A stretch of DNA of 64,000 bases, taken from positions 98,938 through 162,937 of the forward strand of contig VGHB01000006.1 in assembly GCA_016868355.1 (NCBI GenBank), given 5' to 3'. The translations under genes were made by a program, and so were the position numbers. The DNA comes from Betaproteobacteria bacterium. GTDB lineage: Bacteria > Pseudomonadota > Gammaproteobacteria > Burkholderiales > Burkholderiaceae_C. This document shows positions 53,350 to 62,808 of this stretch, piece after piece. Numbering within the stretch: position 1 is the first letter of the stretch; every line of letters starts with the position of its first letter. Under the pieces are notes generated by a model. It was not told where the DNA came from, did no database searches, and saw nothing but the letters and a program-made list of their open reading frames with translations.

Positions 53350-54188
53350 TGCCAGTGGGTCATCATGGCGATCCACACCTTGCGCACCGGGGTGAGCGAA
53401 ATGCGCTGATGCAGCACTTGAAATGAACCGGTCTCGATCTCGCGCAACAGGGTGCGGTAGATGGCCGCCATCATCAGGCCTGGGCGTTGGGCGCGGCGGT
53501 CTTCATTGGGCAGCATGCCAAGGGCCTGTTCGTACAGGCCGTGGGCGCGCTGGGCCTGAAACCGCATCAGTTCGGTAAAACGGTCGCTGTAGCCAAAGGG
53601 CGGTTCACGTCGCAGCAGTTCGGTGGCCTTCACCTCGAACTGCTGCAGATCGCTGATGGGCAGGTAGATACGCCCACGGCGTGCGTCTTCGCCCACATCG
53701 CGAATGATGTTGGTCAACTGCATGGCCTGGCCCAGGGCGTGGGCGTATGCGGTCGTAGAGGCCTGTGTTTGGCCGAAGATGGCCGCGGCCACTTCACCCA
53801 CCACGCCAGCCACCAAGTGGCAATAGCGCTGCAAGCCGGGGTAGTCGAGGTAGCGATTCTGGTTGAGGTCCATTTCACAGCCTTCGATCACCGCCAGCAA
53901 GTGGTGAGCTGCGATGCCGTACACCGGCGCGTGGGGTATCAGGGCTTGCATCACCGGATGCTGCGGCTGCCCGCCAAACGCGCGGCCCACCTCGGTGCGC
54001 CACCAGGCCAGTTTGCTTGCAGCCACACCCGGATCGCGCACCTCGTCCACCACATCGTCGATCTCGCGGCAAAACGCATAGAAGGCAGTGATCGCAGCGC
54101 GCCGCGTCGGTGTGAGGAACTTGAAGGCCGTGGTGAACGAAGAGCCGCTGCGCGCGGTCTTGTCCTGGACATATTGCTCAGGCGTCAT
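53340..54188 (-). CDS. hpnD: Presqualene diphosphate synthase
   Basis: A 282-residue head-to-head prenyl synthase of the squalene/phytoene synthase family. Two Asp-rich motifs bind the diphosphates: FCREIDDVVDEVRD near residue 40 and the second, NIIRDVGEDARRGRIYLP, near residue 160. It condenses two farnesyl diphosphates to presqualene diphosphate. HpnC lies 7 bases upstream and hpnE overlaps its stop. The related crtB would make phytoene, but the hpnE partner decides. Confidence 0.9.
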   Translation of the reverse strand: MTPEQYVQDKTARSGSSFTTAFKFLTPTRRAAITAFYAFCREIDDVVDEVRDPGVAASKLAWWRTEVGRAFGGQPQHPVMQALIPHAPVYGIAAHHLLAVIEGCEMDLNQNRYLDYPGLQRYCHLVAGVVGEVAAAIFGQTQASTTAYAHALGQAMQLTNIIRDVGEDARRGRIYLPISDLQQFEVKATELLRREPPFGYSDRFTELMRFQAQRAHGLYEQALGMLPNEDRRAQRPGLMMAAIYRTLLREIETGSFQVLHQRISLTPVRKVWIAMMTHWQWR

Positions 54189-54195
54189 GATGACT

Positions 54196-55044
54196 TCAGC
54201 CGCGCATTCTCGCCGCGCGCCACAGCACTCGCGGCATGTCCCACGCGCGCAGCCGCGGGCGCTGCATCAGGGTCCGGTACTCAAGCGCTTCTATCTTGTC
54301 CAGGATGCGCAAGCCCCCTTGCACCACCAGACGCAGTTCCCAGCCCGCGCGGCCCCGCAGCCTCAACGACAGGTCTTGACCCTGGAGCATGTGCTCGCGT
54401 GCCCAGGCAACCAGTTCTCGAATCAGGGCCTGGCTGCTGGGGCTGTCTTGCAGGTGACAGAGGTTTTGGGGGTCCAGGCCATGGGCCTGCGCATCCTCAT
54501 GTGGCAGATAGCAGCGACCCTGAGGATGGTCGCGGCTGAAGTCCTGCCAAAAGTTGATCAGTTGCAGCGCGGTGCAGATGGCATCAGACTGGGCCAGCGA
54601 CCGTGGGTCATCCACTCCATAAAGGTGCAATAACAGACGGCCCACCGGGTTGGCTGAGCGGCTGCAGTAGTCCAGCAGGGCCGCGCGGTTGGGGTAGGCG
54701 GGGTTGTGGGTGTCTTGCTCGAATGCGTCCAGCAGGTCCAGCAGGTCTTGGCAGGGCAGGCGGTGTTGTGCAATGGCGCGGCCCAGCGGCACGAACACCT
54801 CGGGCCACCCTGGGGCATTCTTCCCAAGCGGCGCATCCGCCGCAGACGAAGCTTCGAAGGTGGCCAAGAGGCATTGCCGGTAGTGCTGCAGCAGCACCCG
54901 CCGCTGCTCGGGCGTGCCAGGCCCCTCATCGGCGATGTCGTCAGCCGTGCGGGCATAGCGGTACAGGGCCACCACCGCCGGACGCAGCGCTGGCGGGCAC
55001 AGAATGGAAGCCACGGGGAAGTTTTCGTAATGGGCCACGCTCAC
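54196..55044 (-). CDS. hpnC: Hydroxysqualene synthase
   Basis: A 282-residue squalene/phytoene synthase relative with the first Asp motif YARTADDIADEG and a second, INFWQDFSRDHPQGRCYLP. The start is GTG. HpnC converts presqualene diphosphate to hydroxysqualene, which hpnE reduces. It is the first gene of hpnCDE; a squalene-hopene cyclase (shc) is not in this window, so the hopanoid backbone gene must be elsewhere. It is divergent from tRNA-Leu. Confidence 0.9.
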   Translation of the reverse strand: MSVAHYENFPVASILCPPALRPAVVALYRYARTADDIADEGPGTPEQRRVLLQHYRQCLLATFEASSAADAPLGKNAPGWPEVFVPLGRAIAQHRLPCQDLLDLLDAFEQDTHNPAYPNRAALLDYCSRSANPVGRLLLHLYGVDDPRSLAQSDAICTALQLINFWQDFSRDHPQGRCYLPHEDAQAHGLDPQNLCHLQDSPSSQALIRELVAWAREHMLQGQDLSLRLRGRAGWELRLVVQGGLRILDKIEALEYRTLMQRPRLRAWDMPRVLWRAARMRG

Positions 55045-55117
55045 GGCACGCCCATTGTCGCTTGGGGCACGCTCGCTTGGGGGACTAGTACACTACAGGG
55101 TTTGCCGCAAAACACCC

Positions 55118-55204
55118 GCGCGGGTGGCGAAATTGGTAGACGCACCAGGTTTAGGTCCTGACGCCAGCGATGGTGTGGGGGTTCGAGTCCCCCCCCGCGC
55201 ACCA
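55118..55204 (+). tRNA. tRNA-Leu(TAG)
   Basis: An 87-base cloverleaf with encoded CCA: acceptor GCGCGGG/CCCGCGC, the D-arm AATTGGTAGACGC, anticodon loop TTTAGGT (anticodon TAG), a class II long variable arm, and T-arm GGGGGTTCGAGTCCCCC. It stands between hpnC and tig. Confidence 0.96.
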
Positions 55205-55284
55205 CTGATCGCGGCGGGCTTGCCCGCCGCCCCAAACGGCTTGCCCAACTTGCCGACCGAACCGCTAGATAGAGAGTTCCGAAA

Positions 55285-56595
55285 ATGACGGTCACCGTTG
55301 AAACCCTTGAGAAGCTCGAGCGCCGCATCACGCTCGTGCTGCCGGCCGACACCATCAACAACGAGGTGCAGACCCGGCTGAAGAAGCTCGCCCGCACTGT
55401 CAAAGCTGATGGCTTTCGCCCCGGCAAGGTGCCCATGAGCGTGGTGGCCCAGCGTTACGGGTATTCGGTGCAGTACGAAGTTGTCAACGATAAGGTGGGC
55501 GAGGCCTTCGCCAAGGCCGCCGATGAGGCATCTCTGAAGGTCGCCGGCACGCCCCGCATCAGCCAGAAAAACGAAGCCCCGGAAGGCGCCTTGGCCTTTG
55601 ACGCCACCTTCGAGGTGTATCCCGAGGTGCAAATGGGCGACCTGGCCACGGCTGAGATTCAAAGGGTGCAGGCCGAGGTGACCGAGGCTGCCATCGACAA
55701 GACCCTGGACATCTTGCGCAAGCAGCGCCGCACCTTCGCTCAGCGCGCCGCCGCTGAAGGTGCCGCTGAGGAAGACCGCGTCACCATCGACTTTGAAGGC
55801 AAGATCGACGGCGAGCCCTTCCAGGGCGGCAAAGCCGAGGCCTTCCAACTCGTCATTGGTGAAGGCCAGATGCTCGAGCAGTTCGACAAGGCGGTACGCG
55901 GCATGAAGGTCGGCGAAAGCAAGACCTTCCCCCTGCAGTTCCCGGCCGACTATCACGGCCAGGACGTGGCCGGCAAGGAAGCCGACTTCCTGGTCACGAT
56001 GAAGAAGATCGAGCAGCAAAACCTGCCCGAGGTGGACGACGCCTTTGCCAAGTCCCTGGGTATTGCCGACGGCACCGTAGAAGGCCTGCGCGCTGATGTG
56101 AAGAACAACCTGGCCCGCGAGGTCAAGTTCCGCGTGCTCAACCGAAACAAGGCTGCCGTGATGGACGCCCTGGTCAAGGTCGCGACGCTTGACCTGCCTA
56201 GGGCCCTGGTGCAAGGCGAGGTGGAGCGCATGGTGCAAAGCGCGCGCGCTGACCTCAAGCAGCGCGGCTTCAAAGACGCCGACAGCATGCCCATTCCCGC
56301 CGAGGTCTTTACCGAGCAAGCTGAAAAGCGCGTGCGCCTGGGCCTGGTGGTGGGAGAGTTGGTGCGCACCCATCAGCTGCAGGCCAAGCCCGAACAGCTG
56401 CAGGCCCACATCAAAGAAATCTCTCAGAGCTACGAGAAGCCGGCCGAGGTGATGCGTTGGTACCTCACCGACCGCAACCGCATGGCCGAAGTCGAGGCCA
56501 TCGTGGTTGAGAACAATGTGGCCGAGTTCGTCATGGCCCGCGCCAAAGTTTCGGATAAGGCGGTACCCTTCGACGAGCTGATGGCCCAGTCCTGA
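55285..56595 (+). CDS. tig: Trigger factor, ribosome-associated chaperone
   Basis: A 436-residue chaperone/prolyl isomerase. The ribosome-binding tail is [17 protein letters not shown] near residue 50; the FKBP-type domain (about 160-245) has [18 protein letters not shown] and [18 protein letters not shown]. The C-terminal arm domain follows. It helps folding of new chains at the ribosome exit. It is followed by clpP, clpX and, after 235 bases, lon, the classical protein-quality cluster. The ATG follows TAGAGAG by a short space. Confidence 0.96.
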   Translation: MTVTVETLEKLERRITLVLPADTINNEVQTRLKKLARTVKADGFRPGKVPMSVVAQRYGYSVQYEVVNDKVGEAFAKAADEASLKVAGTPRISQKNEAPEGALAFDATFEVYPEVQMGDLATAEIQRVQAEVTEAAIDKTLDILRKQRRTFAQRAAAEGAAEEDRVTIDFEGKIDGEPFQGGKAEAFQLVIGEGQMLEQFDKAVRGMKVGESKTFPLQFPADYHGQDVAGKEADFLVTMKKIEQQNLPEVDDAFAKSLGIADGTVEGLRADVKNNLAREVKFRVLNRNKAAVMDALVKVATLDLPRALVQGEVERMVQSARADLKQRGFKDADSMPIPAEVFTEQAEKRVRLGLVVGELVRTHQLQAKPEQLQAHIKEISQSYEKPAEVMRWYLTDRNRMAEVEAIVVENNVAEFVMARAKVSDKAVPFDELMAQS

Positions 56596-56612
56596 TCAGG
56601 AGCAATCAAAAC

Positions 56613-57221
56613 ATGAGCGTGATCGACCCCCAAAACCTGGGCATGGTGCCCATCGTCATCGAAACCTCAGGCAGGGGCGAGCGCGCCTACGACATCTACA
56701 GCCGCCTGCTGCGCGAGCGGGTGGTGTTCCTGGTGGGGCCGGTTAACGACGCCACGGCCAACCTGGTGGTGGCGCAACTCTTGTTCCTGGAATCGGAAAA
56801 CCCGGACAAGGACATCTCGCTGTACATCAATTCCCCGGGCGGCAGCGTGAGCGCGGGCATGTCGATCTATGACACCATGCAGTTCATCAAGCCCGATGTG
56901 AGCACCCTGTGCATGGGCATGGCGGCCTCCATGGGCGCTTTCTTGCTGGCCGCCGGTGCCAAGGGCAAGCGTTTCGCACTGCCCAACAGCAAGGTGATGA
57001 TTCACCAACCCCTGGGCGGCACGCAGGGGCAGGCCACCGATATCGAGATCCACGCCCGCGAAATCCTCAAGACCCGCGAGCAGCTCAATCGCATCCTGGC
57101 CGAGCGCACCGGCCAGCCCCTGGAGAAGATCCAGGCCGACACCGAGCGCGACTACTACATGAGCGCGGCCGAAGCCAAGGACTACGGCCTAGTGGATCAG
57201 GTGATCGAGAAGCGGGCCTGA
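56613..57221 (+). CDS. clpP: ATP-dependent Clp protease proteolytic subunit
   Basis: A 202-residue serine protease. The catalytic Ser106 is in [13 protein letters not shown] and His131 in MIHQPLGG; Asp follows in the ...[14 protein letters not shown] part. It forms a double heptamer that receives substrate from ClpX. A propeptide may be removed from the N-terminus. It starts 17 bases after the tig stop, with the ATG preceded by AGGAG. The ClpX gene follows. Confidence 0.97.
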   Translation: MSVIDPQNLGMVPIVIETSGRGERAYDIYSRLLRERVVFLVGPVNDATANLVVAQLLFLESENPDKDISLYINSPGGSVSAGMSIYDTMQFIKPDVSTLCMGMAASMGAFLLAAGAKGKRFALPNSKVMIHQPLGGTQGQATDIEIHAREILKTREQLNRILAERTGQPLEKIQADTERDYYMSAAEAKDYGLVDQVIEKRA

Positions 57222-57271
57222 TGCTCTATCATCGCTGAGAGACGAAACCGACGCAGGCCAACAGACCTCCC

Positions 57272-58540
57272 ATGCCAGAAAAGAAGGGCTCCTCCAGCGA
57301 AAAAGTGCTCTATTGCAGCTTCTGCGGCAAGAGCCAGCACGAGGTCAAAAAGCTGATCGCCGGCCCGTCCGTTTTCATCTGCGATGAGTGTATCGAGCTA
57401 TGCAACGACATCATCCGCGATGAAGTGCCGCCTGAGGACGCGCCTGTCAAGGGGGGCAAGTCTGACCTTCCGACGCCTGCTGAAATCAAAGACAGCCTTG
57501 ACCAGTATGTGATTGGCCAAGACACCGCCAAGCGTATCTTGTCGGTGGCGGTGTACAACCACTACAAGCGCCTCAAGCATATGGGCGCTAACGGCAAAGA
57601 TGAGGTGGAGCTGAGCAAGAGCAACATCCTGCTCATCGGCCCCACCGGCTCGGGCAAAACGCTGCTGGCCCAAACCCTGGCCCGTTTGCTCAATGTGCCC
57701 TTCGTGATCGCCGACGCCACCACCCTCACCGAGGCGGGCTATGTGGGCGAAGACGTCGAAAACATCATCCAAAAGCTGCTGCAGAACTGCAATTACGAGG
57801 TTGAGCGCGCGCAGCGCGGCATCGTCTACATCGACGAGATCGACAAAATCTCCCGCAAGGCCGACAACCCCTCCATCACCCGCGATGTTTCCGGGGAGGG
57901 CGTTCAGCAGGCCCTGCTCAAGCTGGTGGAAGGCACGATGGCAAGCGTACCCCCGCAAGGCGGGCGCAAGCACCCCAACCAAGATTTCCTTCAGATCGAC
58001 ACCACTAACATCTTGTTCATCTGCGGCGGCGCCTTTGATGGCCTGGAAAAGGTGATCCAAAACCGGACCGAAAAGTCGGGCATTGGCTTTTCCGCTTCGG
58101 TGCAGTCCAAGAGTGAAAAGAAGGCGGCGGAACTGTTCCGGTATGCCGAGCCCGAAGACCTCATCAAGTTCGGTCTGATCCCCGAACTCGTGGGCCGCCT
58201 GCCGGTTGTGGCCACCCTGGGCGAACTCACCGAAGATGCCATGGTGCAGATCCTCACCCAGCCCAAGAACGCCCTGGTCAAGCAGTACCAGCGTTTGTTC
58301 GCTATGGACGGGGTGGAGTTGGAGGTGCGCCCCTCAGCTTTGGGCGCTATTGCCCGCAAGGCCCTGGCCCGCAAAACCGGTGCCCGCGGCCTGCGCTCCA
58401 TCGTGGAGCATTCGCTGATCGACACTATGTTTGACCTGCCCACGCTAGACGGTGTAGCCAAGGTGGTGGTCGACGAGCACAACATCGACGAGGGCACCAA
58501 GCCTCTGTTGGTGTATCGCGAGACCAAGGCCAGCGCTTAA
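57272..58540 (+). CDS. clpX: ClpX, AAA+ unfoldase of Clp protease
   Basis: A 422-residue protein. The N-terminal zinc-binding domain has C15-x2-C18 and a second pair in [10 protein letters not shown]. The AAA+ module has Walker [19 protein letters not shown] near residue 120, Walker [12 protein letters not shown] near 190, and sensor residues in SGIGFSASV and [16 protein letters not shown] [14 protein letters not shown]. It unfolds tagged proteins for ClpP. The gap to clpP is 50 bases; the 235 bases after it lead to lon. Confidence 0.97.
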   Translation: MPEKKGSSSEKVLYCSFCGKSQHEVKKLIAGPSVFICDECIELCNDIIRDEVPPEDAPVKGGKSDLPTPAEIKDSLDQYVIGQDTAKRILSVAVYNHYKRLKHMGANGKDEVELSKSNILLIGPTGSGKTLLAQTLARLLNVPFVIADATTLTEAGYVGEDVENIIQKLLQNCNYEVERAQRGIVYIDEIDKISRKADNPSITRDVSGEGVQQALLKLVEGTMASVPPQGGRKHPNQDFLQIDTTNILFICGGAFDGLEKVIQNRTEKSGIGFSASVQSKSEKKAAELFRYAEPEDLIKFGLIPELVGRLPVVATLGELTEDAMVQILTQPKNALVKQYQRLFAMDGVELEVRPSALGAIARKALARKTGARGLRSIVEHSLIDTMFDLPTLDGVAKVVVDEHNIDEGTKPLLVYRETKASA

Positions 58541-58724
58541 GTGTGTTGTAACGGGCGCTTGAGCCCGCTCAAGTCTGCGACGCCTGAGTCGATCCACACA
58601 AGAATGCCCGCTCGCTCATGTCCGCGCCCGTCTCAGGGTCAAGGCCTGTGCGAGTGCACAATAGGGCAAGCCTGAGGCGATTTTCCCCTTTGACGCCCGT
58701 TTTGCTCGGCGTTGCAGTGGGGCA

Positions 58725-58752
58725 CTTGCAATCCTTCTGCCGGCCCCCAAGT
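58725..58752 (+). promoter_or_regulatory. heat-shock (sigma-32-like) promoter of lon
   Basis: CTTGCAA (58725-58731) and CCCCAAGT (58745-58752) are separated by 13 bases. They match the sigma-32 consensus CTTGAAA and CCCCATnT in all but a few positions, with the right spacing. The predicted start site lies about 15 bases before the lon ATG, and GAAAGAGAGA provides the ribosome site. Lon is a heat-shock gene in most bacteria of this kind. Confidence 0.65.
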
Positions 58753-58775
58753 AGGCTGTAGAAAGAGAGACTTTC

Positions 58776-61211
58776 ATGCCCGGACAAGCCCCCCTCATCG
58801 AAGACCCAGCCACCTTACCCCTGCTGCCGCTGCGTGATGTGGTCGTCTTCCCCCACATGGTGATCCCGCTGTTCGTGGGGCGCCCAAAGTCCATCAAGGC
58901 CTTGGAAGCTGCCATGGAAGCCGGCCGTCAGATCATGTTGGTGGCCCAGCGCGCGGCCGGCAAGGACGAGCCCAAGGCCGACGACATGTTCGCGATAGGC
59001 TGCATCTCCAGCATCTTGCAGATGCTCAAGTTGCCCGACGGCACCGTCAAGGTGCTGGTCGAAGGTTCTCAGCGCGCCCGCACCGTTAATATCGAAGACA
59101 TCGGCGAATACTTCACCGCTGATGTCGTTAGCGTGGCGGCCGAAAACGAGGCTTCGTCTGAGATCGAAGCCCTGCGCCGTGCCGTCACGCAGCATTTCGA
59201 CCAGTACGTCAAGCTCAACAAAAAGATTCCCCCGGAGATCCTTACCTCCATCGCCGGCATTGATGACGCTGGGCGCCTAGCTGACACCATTGCGGCCCAC
59301 CTGCCCCTGAAGCTGGAAGCCAAGCAAAGCGTGCTCGACCTCTACGACGTGGCCAAGCGTTTAGAAAGGCTGCTGGAGCTGCTCGAGCACGAGGTTGACA
59401 TCTTGCAGGTGGAAAAGCGCATACGCGGCCGGGTCAAGCGCCAGATGGAAAAGAGCCAGCGCGAGTACTACCTCAACGAGCAGGTCAAGGCCATCCAGAA
59501 GGAACTGGGTGATGGCGAAGAGGGAGCTGATCTCGAAGAGCTCGAGAAGAAGATCAAGGCCGCGCGCATGCCTAAGGAAGCGCGCCAGAAGGCCGAGGGC
59601 GAGCTCAAGAAACTCAAGCTGATGTCACCCATGTCGGCCGAGGCCACCGTGGTGCGCAACTATATCGACACCCTGGTCAACCTGCCCTGGAGCAAGAGGA
59701 CCAAGGTCAAGCACGACCTGTCCAATGCCGAAGAGGTGCTCAACGAAGACCACTACGGCCTGGAGAAGGTCAAGGAGCGCATCCTCGAATACCTCGCGGT
59801 GCAACAACGCGTGGACAAGGTCAAGGCGCCCATCCTGTGCCTCGTGGGCCCGCCGGGCGTGGGCAAAACCTCGCTGGGACAAAGCGTGGCGCGCGCCACC
59901 GGCCGTAAGTTCGTGCGCATGGCCCTGGGCGGTGTGCGTGATGAAGCGGAGATTCGCGGCCACCGTCGCACCTACATCGGCTCCATGCCGGGTAAGGTAC
60001 TGCAGTCGCTGACCAAGGTGGGGACGCGCAACCCGCTGTTCTTGCTCGACGAAATCGACAAACTGGGCATGGATTTCCGCGGCGATCCCTCCTCGGCCCT
60101 GCTCGAAGTGCTCGACCCCGAGCAGAATCACACGTTTAGCGACCACTACATCGAGGTCGACTTCGACCTTAGTGATGTGATGTTTGTGGCCACCTCGAAT
60201 TCGATGAACATTCCGCCGGCGCTGCTCGACCGCATGGAAGTGATCCGCCTGCCGGGTTACACCGAGGACGAGAAGGTCAATATTGCGCAGACTTACCTGC
60301 TGCCCAAGCAGCGCAAGAACAACGGTGTGAAGGACAGCGAACTCGACGTTCAGGAGGGGGCCCTGCGAGGCATCATCCGCTACTACACCCGTGAAGCGGG
60401 CGTGCGTTCGCTCGAGCGCGAAGTGGGCAAGATCTGCCGCAAGGTGGTCAAGGGCCTGCAGCTCAAGAAGTACACAGGCACCGTGGTGGTCAACGAGGAA
60501 AACCTCAACGATTTTCTGGGTGTGCGAAAGTTTGACTTCGGCCGTGCTGAAAAAACCAACCAGGTTGGCCAGGTGGTGGGGTTGGCCTGGACGGAGGTGG
60601 GCGGCGATTTGCTCACCATCGAGGCTGCCGTGATGAACGGCAAGGGCAACATCATCCGCACCGGCCAGCTCGGCGATGTGATGAAGGAGTCTGTTGAGGC
60701 CGCGCGCACTGTGGTGCGTTCTCGCGCCCGCATGTTGGGCATCAAGGACGAGCTATTCGACAAGCGCGACATCCACATCCACGTGCCCGATGGCGCAACG
60801 CCCAAGGATGGCCCGAGCGCGGGTATCGCCATGACCACCGCCTTCGTGTCGGCGCTCACGGGTATCCCGGTCCGGTCGGATGTGGCCATGACCGGCGAGA
60901 TCACCCTGCGCGGCGAGGTTACGGCCATCGGCGGCTTGAAGGAAAAGCTGTTGGCCTCGCACCGTGGCGGCATCAAAACCGTAATGATCCCGGAAGAGAA
61001 TGTGAAGGACCTTCAGGACATCCCGGAGAATGTGAAGAACCACATCGAGATTGTCCCGGTGAAGTGGATCGACAAGGTGCTGGAGGTGGCCCTGGCGGGC
61101 AAGCCGCAGCCGCTGCCCGACGAGGAGGCGGTGTCCTCGCCCAAGGAAGGCGCACCGGCTGCCGCGGCAGCGCCCGGCTCCGATGCGGGCGGGGAAGCGA
61201 TCAAGCACTGA
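58776..61211 (+). CDS. lon: Lon, ATP-dependent serine protease
   Basis: An 811-residue protease of the LonA type. The N-terminal substrate domain begins [20 protein letters not shown]. The AAA+ part has Walker [12 protein letters not shown] near residue 360 and Walker [11 protein letters not shown]. The protease domain has the catalytic Ser681 in [12 protein letters not shown], with the Lys dyad partner about 43 residues on. It degrades damaged and regulatory proteins. The last 25 residues are Ala/Pro-rich and not conserved. Confidence 0.97.
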   Translation: MPGQAPLIEDPATLPLLPLRDVVVFPHMVIPLFVGRPKSIKALEAAMEAGRQIMLVAQRAAGKDEPKADDMFAIGCISSILQMLKLPDGTVKVLVEGSQRARTVNIEDIGEYFTADVVSVAAENEASSEIEALRRAVTQHFDQYVKLNKKIPPEILTSIAGIDDAGRLADTIAAHLPLKLEAKQSVLDLYDVAKRLERLLELLEHEVDILQVEKRIRGRVKRQMEKSQREYYLNEQVKAIQKELGDGEEGADLEELEKKIKAARMPKEARQKAEGELKKLKLMSPMSAEATVVRNYIDTLVNLPWSKRTKVKHDLSNAEEVLNEDHYGLEKVKERILEYLAVQQRVDKVKAPILCLVGPPGVGKTSLGQSVARATGRKFVRMALGGVRDEAEIRGHRRTYIGSMPGKVLQSLTKVGTRNPLFLLDEIDKLGMDFRGDPSSALLEVLDPEQNHTFSDHYIEVDFDLSDVMFVATSNSMNIPPALLDRMEVIRLPGYTEDEKVNIAQTYLLPKQRKNNGVKDSELDVQEGALRGIIRYYTREAGVRSLEREVGKICRKVVKGLQLKKYTGTVVVNEENLNDFLGVRKFDFGRAEKTNQVGQVVGLAWTEVGGDLLTIEAAVMNGKGNIIRTGQLGDVMKESVEAARTVVRSRARMLGIKDELFDKRDIHIHVPDGATPKDGPSAGIAMTTAFVSALTGIPVRSDVAMTGEITLRGEVTAIGGLKEKLLASHRGGIKTVMIPEENVKDLQDIPENVKNHIEIVPVKWIDKVLEVALAGKPQPLPDEEAVSSPKEGAPAAAAAPGSDAGGEAIKH

Positions 61212-61325
61212 TGGCAAGGGGAATTGCAAGGGCCAGCCGAACTCGTGTACGATGGCGTTTTCGATTAGGAGATCGATCTCTTCTAACAAACGGCGAAATC
61301 AGTACCAGCGCAAGCCGGTACAAAT

Positions 61326-61401
61326 GCGGGAATAGCTCAGTTGGTAGAGCGCAACCTTGCCAAGGTTGAGGTCGCGAGTTCGAGCCTCGTTTCCCGCTCC
61401 A
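61326..61401 (+). tRNA. tRNA-Gly(GCC)
   Basis: A 76-base cloverleaf with encoded CCA: acceptor GCGGGAA/TTCCCGC, D-arm with AGTTGGTAGAGC, anticodon stem CAACC-TTGCCAA-GGTTG (anticodon GCC) and T-arm with GTTCGAGCC. It is followed at once by a strong terminator. Confidence 0.97.
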
Positions 61402-61408
61402 CATTACA

Positions 61409-61438
61409 CAAAAAGGGAAGCCCAGGCTTCCCTTTTTT
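61409..61438 (+). terminator. Rho-independent terminator after tRNA-Gly
   Basis: GGGAAGC-CCAG-GCTTCCC forms a seven-pair stem, followed by TTTTTT and preceded by AAAA. It is the strongest simple terminator in the window and lies 14 bases after the tRNA end. Confidence 0.92.
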
Positions 61439-61504
61439 GTCGGTGGTTCGCTGGCGTTGCCGACACAGTTTTGAAGGGCGTGCTACCCTGGAGACGTTAA
61501 GCGT

Positions 61505-61578
61505 GGCGCGATAGCAAAGCGGTTATGCCCCGGATTGCAAATCCGGTTAGGGCGGTTCGACTCCGCCTCGCGCCTCCA
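61505..61578 (+). tRNA. tRNA-Cys(GCA)
   Basis: A 74-base cloverleaf with encoded CCA: acceptor GGCGCGA/TCGCGCC, D-loop with AAAGCGGTTAT, anticodon stem CCGGA-TTGCAAA-TCCGG (anticodon GCA) and T-arm with GGTTCGACTCC. It stands at the left edge of the decayed mobile region and is the likely integration point of an island. Confidence 0.97.
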
Positions 61579-61637
61579 CCAATTTCACTCTCTCAACCCA
61601 AGGAAATCATAGGCTTACACGATAGAAGCTACTCTCC

Positions 61638-61790
61638 TTAGGCCACCGCCTCGTCGCTCAAGGGCAGGGCGAAATCCTGCTTGTTCTTGAACTCCGAGCC
61701 CGGTAGCAGCAGCGTGCGCCCGTCTAGGTTGACCCGTGACCATCGCAGTCGCAGGACGTTTCTCTGCTGCAGCCCAGGTGGAGCAGCCAT
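61638..61790 (-). pseudogene. Tyrosine integrase fragment, middle part
   Basis: A 50-codon frame that reads MAAPPGLQQRNVLRLRW, then SRVNLDGRTLLLPGSEF and KNKQDFALPLSDEAVA before a TAA. This is the box I region and following strand of phage-type tyrosine recombinases (usual form TGLRQRNVxxLRWxxVDL, then K...VPLSDEA). The catalytic Arg of box I reads Gln (GLQQRN), and no C-terminal HxLRH or catalytic Tyr follows. It is not functional. It lies 59 bases from tRNA-Cys and is too short for usual gene finding. Confidence 0.8.
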
Positions 61791-61869
61791 GTCAAAGCTG
61801 CTAACCGCAGCGGGTTAAGGCAAGAGTTGGGGCGTGGGCATAGGCCGCCGTGCGTAGCCCATAGGCCAA

Positions 61870-62142
61870 TCAGGCCGGGACAACCTTGACCACCGCGCTG
61901 ACGCCGGGGGTGCCTTGTATGCCCGTGGTGTCAATGGCTACGTGCCAGTGTCCTGCCGTGGGAATGGCCAACCGAATGGGCGACTGACGCACCACCCCGC
62001 CTGTGTAGATGTGCTTGACACCCGCTTTGTAGTTGCCGAAGTTCGGGGTGTCCATCAGCCGGACGTTGGCCACAGCTGTGAGCCGGATCTCCACCACTTC
62101 ACCAGCTTGCCTCGGGCCGAGGTCGGTGTATAGAAATTTCAT
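61870..62142 (-). CDS. DUF1883-family protein
   Basis: A 90-residue protein starting MKFLYTDLGPRQAGEVVEI, with later NVRLMDTPNFGNYKAG, RQSPIRLAIP and GHWHVAIDT. This is the DUF1883 fold, a small beta-sandwich, found alone or fused to TIR and other domains in phage-defence or signalling contexts. A six-codon longer start at 62160 is possible. Standing alone between two integrase remnants, it is part of the island cargo. The function is unknown. Confidence 0.75.
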   Translation of the reverse strand: MKFLYTDLGPRQAGEVVEIRLTAVANVRLMDTPNFGNYKAGVKHIYTGGVVRQSPIRLAIPTAGHWHVAIDTTGIQGTPGVSAVVKVVPA

Positions 62143-62808
62143 GGAGTGCAATGTTGGCACGGGGATGGCAGGACGACAAGCACCGCCGCAAGCGGGTCAG
62201 CCCCTGGTGTTTGGTCGCGCTTGCACCACAGCGCTGGCGCAGCCCTAGCGATGGCGTTCGGGCCAGCGCAGCAGGCTCCAGGCTCGCTACCGGTCCTGTT
62301 TTGTGCCACTTTTGTGACATTTTTGAGGTTTAGCCGCTCGGCAGGCGCGGCCAAATGCTCGGGCAACAGGTGCACATAGCCTTACACCGTATGCGTCGAG
62401 TGCCACCCGGCAAGCTCCTGCAGGACCGGCAGCGGGGTGCCTGCCCTTGCGTGCCAGGCGGCCCATTTGTGGCGCAGATCGTGGAACCGGAAGCCGGCCA
62501 GGCCGACGTGCTGGTAGGCTGCGTCCCAGTTCGTTGCGCACAAGTGCACGCCGGGCCATACTGGACTTGCACGGGGCTCTGACAGGGCCTCCGGCAGCTA
62601 GCGGGCCTGCTCATTAAGTAGCACCACCATTTTTCGCCGGCCGCATGACGTCGGAGGGCTCGAACGTTGTCAAGCCGCCGGCGGTAGTGCGGACGTCGGC
62701 GACGCTGAGCGCAAAGGTCGCTGTCTGGCACACTTGTGAGCCATTGGCTCTGCGTCAGCGCGGCCGTCCTGCACCTGGTCGGTCGCATGTATCGGAAAGG
62801 CTGCCTGT
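62143..62808. other. decayed island DNA with integrase remnant, no intact gene
   Basis: Between the DUF1883 gene and kynA no convincing intact gene is present. The open frames in the interval conflict with the integrase reading frame and look like chance. The only recognisable coding signal is the integrase C-terminal remnant at 62325-62640. GGAAAGG at 62794-62800 is the ribosome site of kynA. Confidence 0.7.
62325..62640 (-). pseudogene. Tyrosine integrase fragment, C-terminal part
   Basis: In one frame the sequence reads ATNWDAAYQHVGLAGFRFH, DLRHKWAAWHARAGTPLPVL, QELAGWHSTHTV, stop, GYVHLLPEHLAAPAERL. It has the HxLRH box (HDLRH, 62469-62483), the GW/H box and the Tyr box (GYVHL), all in order for a phage-type tyrosine recombinase. 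A TAA at 62382-62384 cuts the frame just before the catalytic Tyr, and a TAG lies at 62598-62600. It is dead. It lies on the far side of the DUF1883 gene from the other integrase fragment, in the wrong order to be one gene. Confidence 0.8.

Noticed and set aside
55211..55230. Near-perfect palindrome GCGGCGGG...CCCGCCGC between tRNA-Leu and tig
   Set aside because: It looks like a terminator for the tRNA but no T run follows on either strand, so I did not list it as one.
55093..56409. Long open frame on the minus strand opposite tig, and similar ones opposite aorB, glyA and lon
   Set aside because: In GC-rich DNA the opposite strand of a real gene is often open. The residue pattern is His/Gly/Val-rich and without any family motif, while the plus-strand product is a full known protein.
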